Source: Noviherbaspirillum malthae
GTDB lineage: Bacteria; Pseudomonadota; Gammaproteobacteria; Burkholderiales; Burkholderiaceae_D
Reading direction: 5' to 3'
DNA length: 62,262 nucleotides
Assembly (NCBI RefSeq): GCF_015352985.1
Contig: NZ_JACYXF010000033.1
Location: forward strand, 1 to 62,262
Shown: positions 32,974-40,493 of the stretch, piece by piece
Layout of the letters: every line of letters begins with the position of its first letter
How positions within the stretch are numbered: the stretch's first letter is position 1
The notes under the pieces: generated by a model
Seen by the model: the letters and a program-made list of their open reading frames with translations, nothing else
The model's database searches: none
What the model was told of the DNA's origin: nothing
Translations under genes and position numbers: made by a program

Positions 32974-33731
32974 CAGTAGGTTCCCCTTCCGCCGGAGACA
33001 TCGAACACTGCCGCCGTTGAAAAAGAGCACTCGGCGGAAGCCAGCCAGGTGACCAGCGCCGCGACTTCGTCCACGGTACCGAAGCGGTTCATCGGAATCT
33101 TGGACAGCATGTAATCGATGTGCTGCTGGGTCATCTGCGCGAACATGCCGGTGCGCACCGCTGCCGGCGTGATGCAGTTGACGCGAATGCCCGTCTGCGC
33201 CAGTTCCTTGCCCAGCGACTTGGTGAGCGCGATCACGCCCGCCTTGGACGCGCTGTAGGCCGACGCATTCGGATTGCCCTCCTTGCCTGCGATGGAGGCA
33301 ATATTGACGATGCGTCCGTAATTTCTCTCCCGCATGCCGGGCACCAGCGCCCGGCAGCAGAGGAAAGGGCCGCGCAGGTTGATGTTCATCACCCGGTCCC
33401 ATTCTTCGGGAGGGTAGTCGGCCACGCTCATGTTGGGGCCTGTGATGCCCGCACTGGTGACCAGCACATCGATCTTGCCGAAGCGATCCAGCGTGACATC
33501 GCGCGCCTGTGCAACAGACTGTTCGTCGGCAACGTCGACTACCGCCATCTGCACCCGCTGCCGTTCAAACTGCGCGGCGGCCTCCTCCAGTGCCGCCGCA
33601 TCCCTGTCCCACAGGCTGACAGTGGCGCCGCCCTCGGCCAGACGGTGCGCGATAGCGAGACCGATGCCGGCCGCGCCTCCGGTAATGACTGCATGCCGCC
33701 CCGAAAAATCGTAGTGATTGCGATCCTGCAT
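32973..33731 (-). CDS. Short-chain dehydrogenase/reductase
   Basis: 252 residues from the ATG at 33731 (AGGAGA 8 bases upstream). NAD(P)-binding TGGAAGIGLA near 17, NAG-type motif altered to TSAGITGPN near 90, catalytic Ser in NIASIAGKEG and Tyr/Lys in SAYSASKAG near 155. The C terminus FDVSGGRGTY is typical of sugar and sugar-acid SDRs such as L-fucose or galactonate dehydrogenases. It is the first gene of a leftward pair with the Ldh2 enzyme, divergent from the UxaA-type dehydratase. Confidence 0.9.
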   Translation of the reverse strand: MQDRNHYDFSGRHAVITGGAAGIGLAIAHRLAEGGATVSLWDRDAAALEEAAAQFERQRVQMAVVDVADEQSVAQARDVTLDRFGKIDVLVTSAGITGPNMSVADYPPEEWDRVMNINLRGPFLCCRALVPGMRERNYGRIVNIASIAGKEGNPNASAYSASKAGVIALTKSLGKELAQTGIRVNCITPAAVRTGMFAQMTQQHIDYMLSKIPMNRFGTVDEVAALVTWLASAECSFSTAAVFDVSGGRGTY

Positions 33732-33770
33732 TTTCGTCTCCTTGCGGTTAAATTTTGTTATCATCGCCAC

Positions 33771-33781
33771 TGGTCTGACCA
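33771..33781. promoter_or_regulatory. TGGTCTGACCA operator-like palindrome
   Basis: TGGTC and GACCA arms around one base, 40 bases upstream of the leftward SDR start. Same half-sites as the palindromes at 29315 and 33910. Confidence 0.5.
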
Positions 33782-33899
33782 ATTGTCCAATTGTATTGAG
33801 GCGGCGGCAGCCTGTCCACAAACCCTTGCGGATTTCGCCGGGAATTGAGATGCATCAATGCTGTCGTGTGGCAGAAGCAAAATCCTTTAAGAGACCATT

Positions 33900-33931
33900 G
33901 ATAGGATATTGGTATTACCACTTTACCTATC
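33900..33931. promoter_or_regulatory. Nested palindromes upstream of the UxaA-type dehydratase
   Basis: TGGTATTACCA at 33910-33920 (TGGTA/TACCA) lies inside a wider GATAGG (33900-33905) and CCTATC (33926-33931) pair. It is about 90 bases before the GTG start at 34008 and fits a GntR operator overlapping the promoter. Confidence 0.5.
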
Positions 33932-34007
33932 CAATAAACTGACATAGACTTTCCGCGAGCCGCAGGTTTGCGCAAGACGCATTCAAAACATAGGAACAGG
34001 AGACCCC

Positions 34008-35570
34008 GTGGCACATGAAACCCTGATACCGGTCGATGCGATCGGCAAGCGAAGCAATGCCGCCCGCGTGCTGCGCCTGAATGCCAACGACGACGTGCTG
34101 ATCGCGATGCAGGAGCTGCGCGCCGGAACGGAAGTGCCGGAAGAACGGCTGACGATGGCCGATACCGTGCCTGCCGGACACAAGATTGCGGCGCGCGACA
34201 TTGCAGTCGGCGAACCGGTGCGGCGCTACAACCAGATCATCGGCTTCGCCACGCGCGCCATTCCGCGCGGCGGACACATTCACCTGCACAATCTGTCGAT
34301 GGGGAACTTCGAACGCGACTACGCGTTCTGCGCCGACCGCAAGCCGGAACACAAGGCGGAAGTCCCGCTGACCTTCGATGGCATCGTGCGCGAAGACGGC
34401 AGCGTGGCGACGCGCAACTATATCGGCGTCATCAGCAGCGTGAACTGCTCGGCCACGGTATGCCGGCAGATTGCCGATGCCTTCCGCGGCGATGCGCTGG
34501 CCGCTTATCCCAACATCGACGGCGTGGTGGCGATCACCCACAAGTCCGGCTGCGGCATGGCTTCGAACGGAGAAGCCATCGATCTGCTGCGGCGCGTGAC
34601 GGCGGGCTACATCCGCCATCCCAATTTCGCGGCGGTGCTGTTCATCGGGCTCGGCTGCGAATCCAACCAGGTCAGCTCGCTGCTCGGCGCGGAAAATCTT
34701 GCCGAGTCCGCTCGCCTGCGCACGATGACGATCCAGGAGTCGGGCGGCACCCGCGCCACCATCGAACGCGGCATCGCCCTGGTCAGGGAACTGCTGCCAG
34801 CGGCGAACCGGGTGAAGCGCGAACCGGTGCCGCTCAGCCATTTGACCATCGGCCTGCAGTGCGGCGGCTCGGACGGCTATTCCGGCATCACCGCCAATCC
34901 CGCGCTGGGTGCGGCAATGGACCTGCTGGTGCAGCACGGCGGCACGGCCATCCTCAGCGAAACGCCGGAAATCTACGGAGCCGAGCACCTGCTGACGCGC
35001 CGCGCGGTATCCCGCGAAGTGGGCGAGAAACTGGTGGCGCGCATCAAGTGGTGGGAAGCCTACACATCACGCCTCGGCGGCGAGATGAACAACAATCCCT
35101 CGCCCGGCAACAAGGCGGGCGGCCTCACCACCATCCTGGAAAAATCGCTCGGCGCGGTGGCCAAGGCCGGTACCAGCAACCTTGCCGATGTCTTCGAGTA
35201 CGCGCAGCCCGTCACGACCAAGGGCCTGGTGTTCATGGACACGCCCGGTTACGACCCGGTATCGGCGACCGGCCAGGTAGCCGGCGGCGCCAACATGATC
35301 TGCTTCACCACGGGACGCGGCTCGGTGTACGGCTGCAAGCCTTCGCCATCGCTGAAGCTGGCCACCAATTCGCCGATGTATCACCGCATGCGCGAGGACA
35401 TGGATATCAACTGCGGCGACATTCTCGACGGCGGTTTGACCGTGCAGGAATCGGGCGAACAGATTTTCCGATTGATTATTGAAACGGCATCCGGGCGGCG
35501 CAGCAAGAGCGAGGAGCATGGCTTCGGCGAGGATGAATTCGCGCCGTGGATACTCGGGCCGACGATGTGA
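34008..35570 (+). CDS. Altronate/galactarate dehydratase family protein (UxaA/GarD type)
   Basis: 520 residues starting at GTG 34008 with AGGAG 6 bases upstream. The N terminus is a SAF domain (LRLNANDDVLIAMQELRAGT to about residue 85); the rest is the GD/AH dehydratase domain: NYIGVISSVNCSATVCRQIA near 138, ITHKSGCGMA near 180, LGCESNQVSSL near 220, GLQCGGSDGYSGITANPALG near 285. Such enzymes remove water from sugar acids (altronate, galactarate) giving 2-keto-3-deoxy acids, using iron. Length is closer to galactarate dehydratase, while the VNCSATV segment resembles altronate dehydratase, so the substrate is open. First gene of a rightward operon with an SDR and a TTT transporter. Confidence 0.88.
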   Translation: MAHETLIPVDAIGKRSNAARVLRLNANDDVLIAMQELRAGTEVPEERLTMADTVPAGHKIAARDIAVGEPVRRYNQIIGFATRAIPRGGHIHLHNLSMGNFERDYAFCADRKPEHKAEVPLTFDGIVREDGSVATRNYIGVISSVNCSATVCRQIADAFRGDALAAYPNIDGVVAITHKSGCGMASNGEAIDLLRRVTAGYIRHPNFAAVLFIGLGCESNQVSSLLGAENLAESARLRTMTIQESGGTRATIERGIALVRELLPAANRVKREPVPLSHLTIGLQCGGSDGYSGITANPALGAAMDLLVQHGGTAILSETPEIYGAEHLLTRRAVSREVGEKLVARIKWWEAYTSRLGGEMNNNPSPGNKAGGLTTILEKSLGAVAKAGTSNLADVFEYAQPVTTKGLVFMDTPGYDPVSATGQVAGGANMICFTTGRGSVYGCKPSPSLKLATNSPMYHRMREDMDINCGDILDGGLTVQESGEQIFRLIIETASGRRSKSEEHGFGEDEFAPWILGPTM

Positions 35571-35608
35571 CCGTGTTTTCAACCATTGATGCACAAGCAG
35601 GGACAAGC

Positions 35609-36373
35609 ATGATCGAAGACTTGAAAGGCAAGGTCGTACTCATTACCGGCAGCAGCACCGGGATAGGCGCAGCGGTGGCACGCGCCTTCGGAGCCAACCA
35701 ATGCAAGGTGGCGGTCCATTACAACCGCAGCGAAGGCCCGGCCCGGCAGGTGGTGCGGGATATCGAAGCTGCCGGCGGCGAAGTGATCGCGCTGCAGGCT
35801 GATGTGACTGTCAGCGCAGCCATCAAGTCGCTGGTCGAGCAGACCGTCTCCCGTTTCGGCCGCATCGACGTGCTGATCAACAATGCCGGCGACCTGGTGA
35901 GCCGCCGCCCCATCACGGAGATGACGGATGAATTCTTCGACCAGGTCGCACACCTGAACATGCGTTCGGTGCTGATGGCGTGCAAGGAGGCGGTGCCCCA
36001 CATGCGCAGGCAGGGCGGCGGCAACATCATCAACGTCACCTCGATCGCTGCGCGTCATGGCGGCGGAGGCGGCGCGCTGCTGTATGCCGCGTCCAAGGGT
36101 TTCGTCAGCACCGTCACGCGCGGCATGGCCAAGGAATTCGTGGGCGACAACATCCGCGTCAACGCGGTGTCACCCGGCGTCATCGCCACGCCCTTCCATG
36201 AAAGGCATACCTCCGCGGAGCAGATGGAAGCCTTCAACGCCGGCATCCCGATGCGCCGCGCCGGCACGCCCGACGAATGCACCGGCACCTTCCTCTACCT
36301 CGCATCGAACCGGCTGAGCGGTTATGTGACGGGACAGATCGTCGAAGTGAACGGCGGACAGCTGATGCCGTAA
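35609..36373 (+). CDS. Short-chain dehydrogenase/reductase
   Basis: 254 residues from the ATG at 35609 (AGGGA upstream). TGSSTGIGAAVARAFG near 13, NNAGDLVSRRP near 90, catalytic Ser in VTSIAARHG and LYAASKGFV near 158, C-terminal VTGQIVEVNGGQLMP. A 3-oxoacyl-reductase/glucose-dehydrogenase type fold; in this operon it probably oxidises or reduces a sugar acid or its keto form. It is only distantly related to the SDR at 32973. Confidence 0.9.
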   Translation: MIEDLKGKVVLITGSSTGIGAAVARAFGANQCKVAVHYNRSEGPARQVVRDIEAAGGEVIALQADVTVSAAIKSLVEQTVSRFGRIDVLINNAGDLVSRRPITEMTDEFFDQVAHLNMRSVLMACKEAVPHMRRQGGGNIINVTSIAARHGGGGGALLYAASKGFVSTVTRGMAKEFVGDNIRVNAVSPGVIATPFHERHTSAEQMEAFNAGIPMRRAGTPDECTGTFLYLASNRLSGYVTGQIVEVNGGQLMP

Positions 36374-36498
36374 CACCGTTTCGGCCGGCTGCCGGCATAG
36401 GATGCATCGGAACAGCAGCAAGAGCAAAAAAGCAATAAAGGCAACAACGCAACAACGCAACAACGGCACGACCATATTTCTATAACAAGGAGCAGACA

Positions 36499-37479
36499 AT
36501 GGATCGCAGAACCGTGTTCAAAGGACTATTCACAGCCACCTTCGCCGCCGCTTTCGCAACCCTCACCGGACTGGCGCATGCCGCCTATCCCGAGCGACCC
36601 ATCACGCTCATCGTACCGTGGAACGCGGGCGGCGGCACTGATGCCACCGCGCGCATCATCGGCAGCCTGCTGGAGAAGGAACTCAAGCAGCCGGTCAATG
36701 TCGTCAACCGCGCCGGCGGCAACGGCGTCGTGGGACACCAGGCAATCGCGTCGTCCACGCCCGACGGCTACACCATCGGCATGGCGACCGTCGAGATCGG
36801 CATGATGCACTGGATGGGACTCACCCAGCTTAAGTACAGCGATTACACGCCGATCGGCCTGGTCAATTTCGATCCGGCCGGCGTTCAGGTGCGCGCAGAT
36901 TCGCCGTACAAGTCGGTCAATGACCTGGTCAATGCGATCAAGGCCAGCCCCGGGAAATACAAGGCATCGGGCACCGGCCAGGGCGGCATCTGGCATCTCG
37001 CGATCGCCAGCATGCTCAAGGACCTGAAGGTCGATCCGGCATCCGTGCCCTGGGTGCCGAGCAACGGCGCGGCGCCGGGATTGCAGGATCTGGTGGCCGG
37101 CGGCGTCGAAGTGGTGCCGTGCTCGCTGCCCGAGGCGCGCGCACTGATCGAGGCCGGCAAGGTGCGTTCTCTCGCGGTGATGGATGAGCAGCCCTCCGCC
37201 CTGTTCCCGAACGTGCCGACACTCAAGTCGGTCACCGGCAGCACCACCAAGCTCGGCGCCTGGCGCGGCATCGTTGCGCCCAAGGGCTTGCCGAAGGATG
37301 TCGAGAACTCGCTTGCCGCCGCATTGAAGAAAGTCTACGACAGCAAGGAATACAAGGACTTCATGGTCCAGCGCGGTTTCGGCGTGGTCTGGGCGCAGCA
37401 GCAGGAGTTCGGCAAGTTCATGGCGAAGTCGGATGAAGATCTGGGGGCGACGATGAAGGCAGTGGGGATTGCGAAGTGA
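36499..37479 (+). CDS. Bug-family TTT receptor
   Basis: 326 residues, signal peptide to about residue 28 (LTGLAHA before AYPERPIT). VPWNAGGGTDATARIIGSLL and NRAGGNGVVGHQAIASSTPD are the typical ligand-site stretches of Bug proteins, which hold a carboxylate through main-chain contacts and water. Followed by tctB and tctA, so it is the receptor of a complete tripartite tricarboxylate-type importer. An 8-base AACAACGC triplet repeat lies just upstream (near 36443). Confidence 0.92.
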   Translation: MDRRTVFKGLFTATFAAAFATLTGLAHAAYPERPITLIVPWNAGGGTDATARIIGSLLEKELKQPVNVVNRAGGNGVVGHQAIASSTPDGYTIGMATVEIGMMHWMGLTQLKYSDYTPIGLVNFDPAGVQVRADSPYKSVNDLVNAIKASPGKYKASGTGQGGIWHLAIASMLKDLKVDPASVPWVPSNGAAPGLQDLVAGGVEVVPCSLPEARALIEAGKVRSLAVMDEQPSALFPNVPTLKSVTGSTTKLGAWRGIVAPKGLPKDVENSLAAALKKVYDSKEYKDFMVQRGFGVVWAQQQEFGKFMAKSDEDLGATMKAVGIAK

Positions 37480-37549
37480 TGTTTTAAATTGAGGAGAGTC
37501 TTTACCTCGGTTTGTCGGCACTTTGCACTCTCTCTCCTTTAATGAAGAT

Positions 37550-37713
37550 TTTGCAGGACTGTGCAACGCATGTACCGCAACTGGTGGCTAGAGCTGATTG
37601 CCTAGTAAAGGAAACCCCCTCCCCTTTCAAGGGGGAGGCTGGGAGGAGGATGGGTTTTAGCCTTATGCGTGTGAACCCATCCCCACCCTAACCCTCCCCT
37701 TGAAGGGGAGGGA
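37550..37713. repeat. Intergenic repeat block between TTT receptor and tctB (partial copy)
   Basis: GC-rich inverted sequence: CCTCCCCTTTCAAGGGGG then GGATGGGTTTT on the left, and AACCCATCCCCACCC then CCTCCCCTTGAAGGGGAGG on the right, able to fold into one long stem. A degenerate second-hairpin sequence (TTGCAGGACTGTGCAACGCA) precedes it at 37551-37570. It belongs to the same family as the blocks at 31.0, 43.6 and 58.7 kb. Confidence 0.7.
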
Positions 37714-37822
37714 ACTTCAAAGCTTTGGCGAAATGTTGGTACTGATTGATGCAAAGATGGTCTTAGCATCTGACTTGCTATCGCTCCGACGCCTTAATCA
37801 TCCGCCCTTGAAAGGCAACCCA

Positions 37823-38290
37823 ATGAAACTCAACGATGCCGTTTTCGGCGCATTGTTTCTCATCCTGGCGATCGCAGTCGTCATCGCCTCGCGCGCCTTC
37901 CCCGCCATTCCCGGGCAGCAAATCGGACCCGGCGCCTTCCCCACCCTGATCGCTTCCATCCTGGGCGTATGCTCCCTGCTACTGATCGCGCGCGGCCTGC
38001 GTTCCGGGCAGCGCTGGTTCGAAGGCGGCGCATGGCTGCGCTCGCCGCCGCATATCCTGCGCTTCGTTGCCGTGGTCGGCGCCCTGCTGTTCTACCTGGC
38101 AGCCGCGCAGACGCTCGGTTTCGTCATCACCGGCATGCTGCTGATGACAGGACTGCTGCGCGCCTTCAGCGTGAAGTGGATGACGGCGCTGCTCACAGCC
38201 GTCGCCGCCACCCTGCTCATTCACTCGATCTTCTACAAGATGCTCAAGGTGCCCCTGCCCTGGGGCCTGCTTCAGGGAGTAGCCTGGTAA
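37823..38290 (+). CDS. tctB: TctB-family small membrane subunit
   Basis: 155 residues with four membrane helices. MKLNDAVFGALFLILAIAVV, then the conserved GPGAFPTLIASILGVCSLLL loop-helix of TctB proteins. The ATG at 37823 is chosen over the 41-residue upstream extension, which lies in the repeat region. Its stop overlaps the tctA start (TAATG). Confidence 0.88.
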   Translation: MKLNDAVFGALFLILAIAVVIASRAFPAIPGQQIGPGAFPTLIASILGVCSLLLIARGLRSGQRWFEGGAWLRSPPHILRFVAVVGALLFYLAAAQTLGFVITGMLLMTGLLRAFSVKWMTALLTAVAATLLIHSIFYKMLKVPLPWGLLQGVAW

Positions 38291-39804
38291 TGGACGCTTA
38301 TCTGCTCGCACTCAAACTGGTCTTCGACCCTTATGTGCTGATGGTGATCACCGCCTCGGCGCTGTACGGCCTTGTGGTCGGCTGCATTCCCGGCCTGACG
38401 GCGACCATGGCCACCGCGCTGCTGGTGCCGGTCACCTTCTTCATGCCGCCGGTGCCGGCGATCGCTGCCATCGTCACCGCCTCGGCGATGGCCATCTTCT
38501 CCGGCGACATTCCGGGCGCGCTGCTGCGCATCCCCGGCACGCCGGCGTCCGCCGCCTACACCGATGAAGCCTATGCGATGACGCTCAAGGGCCAGGCCGG
38601 CATTGCGCTCGGCGCAGGCCTGGTGTTTTCGGTGATCGGCGGCCTGTTCGGCACCATCGTCATGATGACGTCCGCGCCCATGCTGGCCGAGGTGGCGCTG
38701 AAGTTCAGCTCCTTCGAATATTTCTGGATGGTGGTGCTCGGCCTGGCCGGCGCGGTGTTCATCGGCTCGGACAGCATTCTCAAGGCGGTGATGTCGCTGA
38801 TGCTCGGCCTGCTGATCGCCTGCGTCGGCATGGAAAATCCCGCCGGCCTGCCGCGCTTCACCTTCGGCAACAATGAACTGGCCAGCGGCATCAGCCTGAT
38901 CCCGATGATGGTCGGCATGTTCGCGGTCTCGGAAATCCTGCGCTATGCGGTCGATACCGCGCCGGAAATGAAGACCAAGGTGGCTCAGGTAGGCAATGTC
39001 TTCAAGGGGATGTGGGACCTGACCAAGCGCTACAAGTGGGGCATCCTGCGCGGCAGCGCCTTCGGCACGGTGATCGGCATCCAGCCCGGTTCGGGCGCGG
39101 ACATGGCATCGTGGATGTCGTATGCGATGAGCAAGCGCTTTTCCAAGGAACCTGAGAAATTCGGCACCGGCCATGTGGAAGGCATCATCGAATCCGGCGC
39201 GGCCAACAACAGCTCGCTCGCGGGTGCCTGGATTCCCGCGGTGGTGTTCGGCATTCCGGGCGATTCGATCACGGCCATTGCCATCGGCGTGCTTTACATG
39301 AAAGGCATGAATCCCGGCCCGACCATCTTCGTCAACAACCCCCAGGACATCTATGCGGTCTTTCTCGTGTTCGTGCTGGCCAACCTGATCATGCTGCCCT
39401 TCGGCTGGGCCATGATCAAGGCTGCGCGCAAGGTGCTGCAGATTTCGCGCAGCATCCTGATGCCGACCATTCTGCTGTTCTGCATCGTGGGTTCGTTTGC
39501 GATCAACAACTCCGTGTTCGGCGTCGTGCTGATCCTGTGCTTCGGCCTGCTGGCTTTTCTTCTGGAAGAGAACGGATTTCCCACTGCCCCGGCCATTCTC
39601 GGCGTGGTGCTGGGACAGATGCTGGAAGAGAATTTCGTGACCTCGATGATCAAGTCGGATTACAGCATCGCGCCCTTCTTCTCCCGGCCGATTGCCGGCG
39701 GACTGGCGGCGCTGACCTTCCTTATTCTGTTCTGGCCCTTGCTGAGCTGGGCATGGCGCCAACGTCGCGGTACCCGCTCGCTAGTGGACGGCGCGGTCAA
39801 TTGA
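38290..39804 (+). CDS. tctA: TctA-family large membrane subunit
   Basis: 504 residues, about 12 helices, the usual TctA length. The two signature repeats are present: GLVVGCIPGLTATMATALLV near residue 30 and GTVIGIQPGSGADMASWMSY near 260. It is the transport channel paired with TctB and the Bug receptor at 36499. The long open frame that begins at 37969 is an out-of-frame extension through tctB and is not used. Confidence 0.93.
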   Translation: MDAYLLALKLVFDPYVLMVITASALYGLVVGCIPGLTATMATALLVPVTFFMPPVPAIAAIVTASAMAIFSGDIPGALLRIPGTPASAAYTDEAYAMTLKGQAGIALGAGLVFSVIGGLFGTIVMMTSAPMLAEVALKFSSFEYFWMVVLGLAGAVFIGSDSILKAVMSLMLGLLIACVGMENPAGLPRFTFGNNELASGISLIPMMVGMFAVSEILRYAVDTAPEMKTKVAQVGNVFKGMWDLTKRYKWGILRGSAFGTVIGIQPGSGADMASWMSYAMSKRFSKEPEKFGTGHVEGIIESGAANNSSLAGAWIPAVVFGIPGDSITAIAIGVLYMKGMNPGPTIFVNNPQDIYAVFLVFVLANLIMLPFGWAMIKAARKVLQISRSILMPTILLFCIVGSFAINNSVFGVVLILCFGLLAFLLEENGFPTAPAILGVVLGQMLEENFVTSMIKSDYSIAPFFSRPIAGGLAALTFLILFWPLLSWAWRQRRGTRSLVDGAVN

Positions 39805-40013
39805 ATGGCGGCAGCAGTCGCACAGGTTTGCATGATTGCAATCCAGGAAGTCGCGAAATGGAAGTATTCAGGAAGGAAAAAGCGAAGACGAGGCCCGGGT
39901 ACTCTCCATATCGAGAATAGGGCGGCAAACCGTCACTGCCCTGATGATTAACGGGTTAGAGAAGGGCCCCGCGTACATTTTGATACATCTGCCGCCAAAG
40001 GTTCCCGGACAAT

Positions 40014-40361
40014 TCACAGATCGGGCAGATTCTCTCCATACTTGCTTGCGACATACACGCGCATGGCCGCTATCAGCGGCGTGCTCCCGCGATACGTGTA
40101 GGTATCGCGCGCATCGGAAGCAATCCAGGGCTCATCGCCATAGTCGGGCTGGTCCGGGCTGGGAGCGCGATAAAATCCGATGCCTTCGCGTTCGATGATC
40201 GGACCTCCCTGGGTCCAGTCCTTGTGCGGAATCCACTGGATTTCCGTCGGTTCGTCCATGACGCGCCAGTACTCGCCGGCATGCGTGTATTTCACTTCGA
40301 TGCCCTCGGCCTTTGCGACCCAGTGATCGAGCTGCACATTCTCCAGATCAATGACTTTCAT
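40014..40361 (-). CDS. NinX/DUF2591-like phage-type protein
   Basis: 115 residues from the ATG at 40361. The pattern LDHWVAKAEGIEV near residue 12, WIPHKDWTQGGPIIEREGIG near 45 and the tail GSTPLIAAMRVYVASKYGEN match the phage NinX (DUF2591) family, whose function is unknown. It follows the IlvD-type dehydratase on the same strand by about 130 bases. No other phage gene is nearby, so it is a stray or domesticated phage gene. Confidence 0.75.
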   Translation of the reverse strand: MKVIDLENVQLDHWVAKAEGIEVKYTHAGEYWRVMDEPTEIQWIPHKDWTQGGPIIEREGIGFYRAPSPDQPDYGDEPWIASDARDTYTYRGSTPLIAAMRVYVASKYGENLPDL

Positions 40362-40493
40362 TGTCGTCCTTGTGTTGGTCCAGTTCCAATTATGCAATGA
40401 AAATCTGACCACGACGGACAAGCGATGGTTCATGACGATGCGGCCCTGAAAGATTGACCGGCCGCACCGTCACTCGTCTTGGGGCAAGCCGGC

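Noticed and set aside
31903..33402. 499-codon frame joining the second Ldh2 enzyme to an upstream extension, considered as a fusion protein
   Set aside because: The extension is an out-of-frame reading of the SDR gene; the enzyme has its own start and ribosome site at 32973.
36443..36466. AACAACGC repeated three times before the Bug receptor, considered as a phase-variable promoter
   Set aside because: Too short and too far from any clear promoter boxes to support; noted only.
38272..39762. 496-codon minus-strand frame opposite tctA
   Set aside because: His/Arg/Asp-rich shadow of a conserved membrane protein gene.
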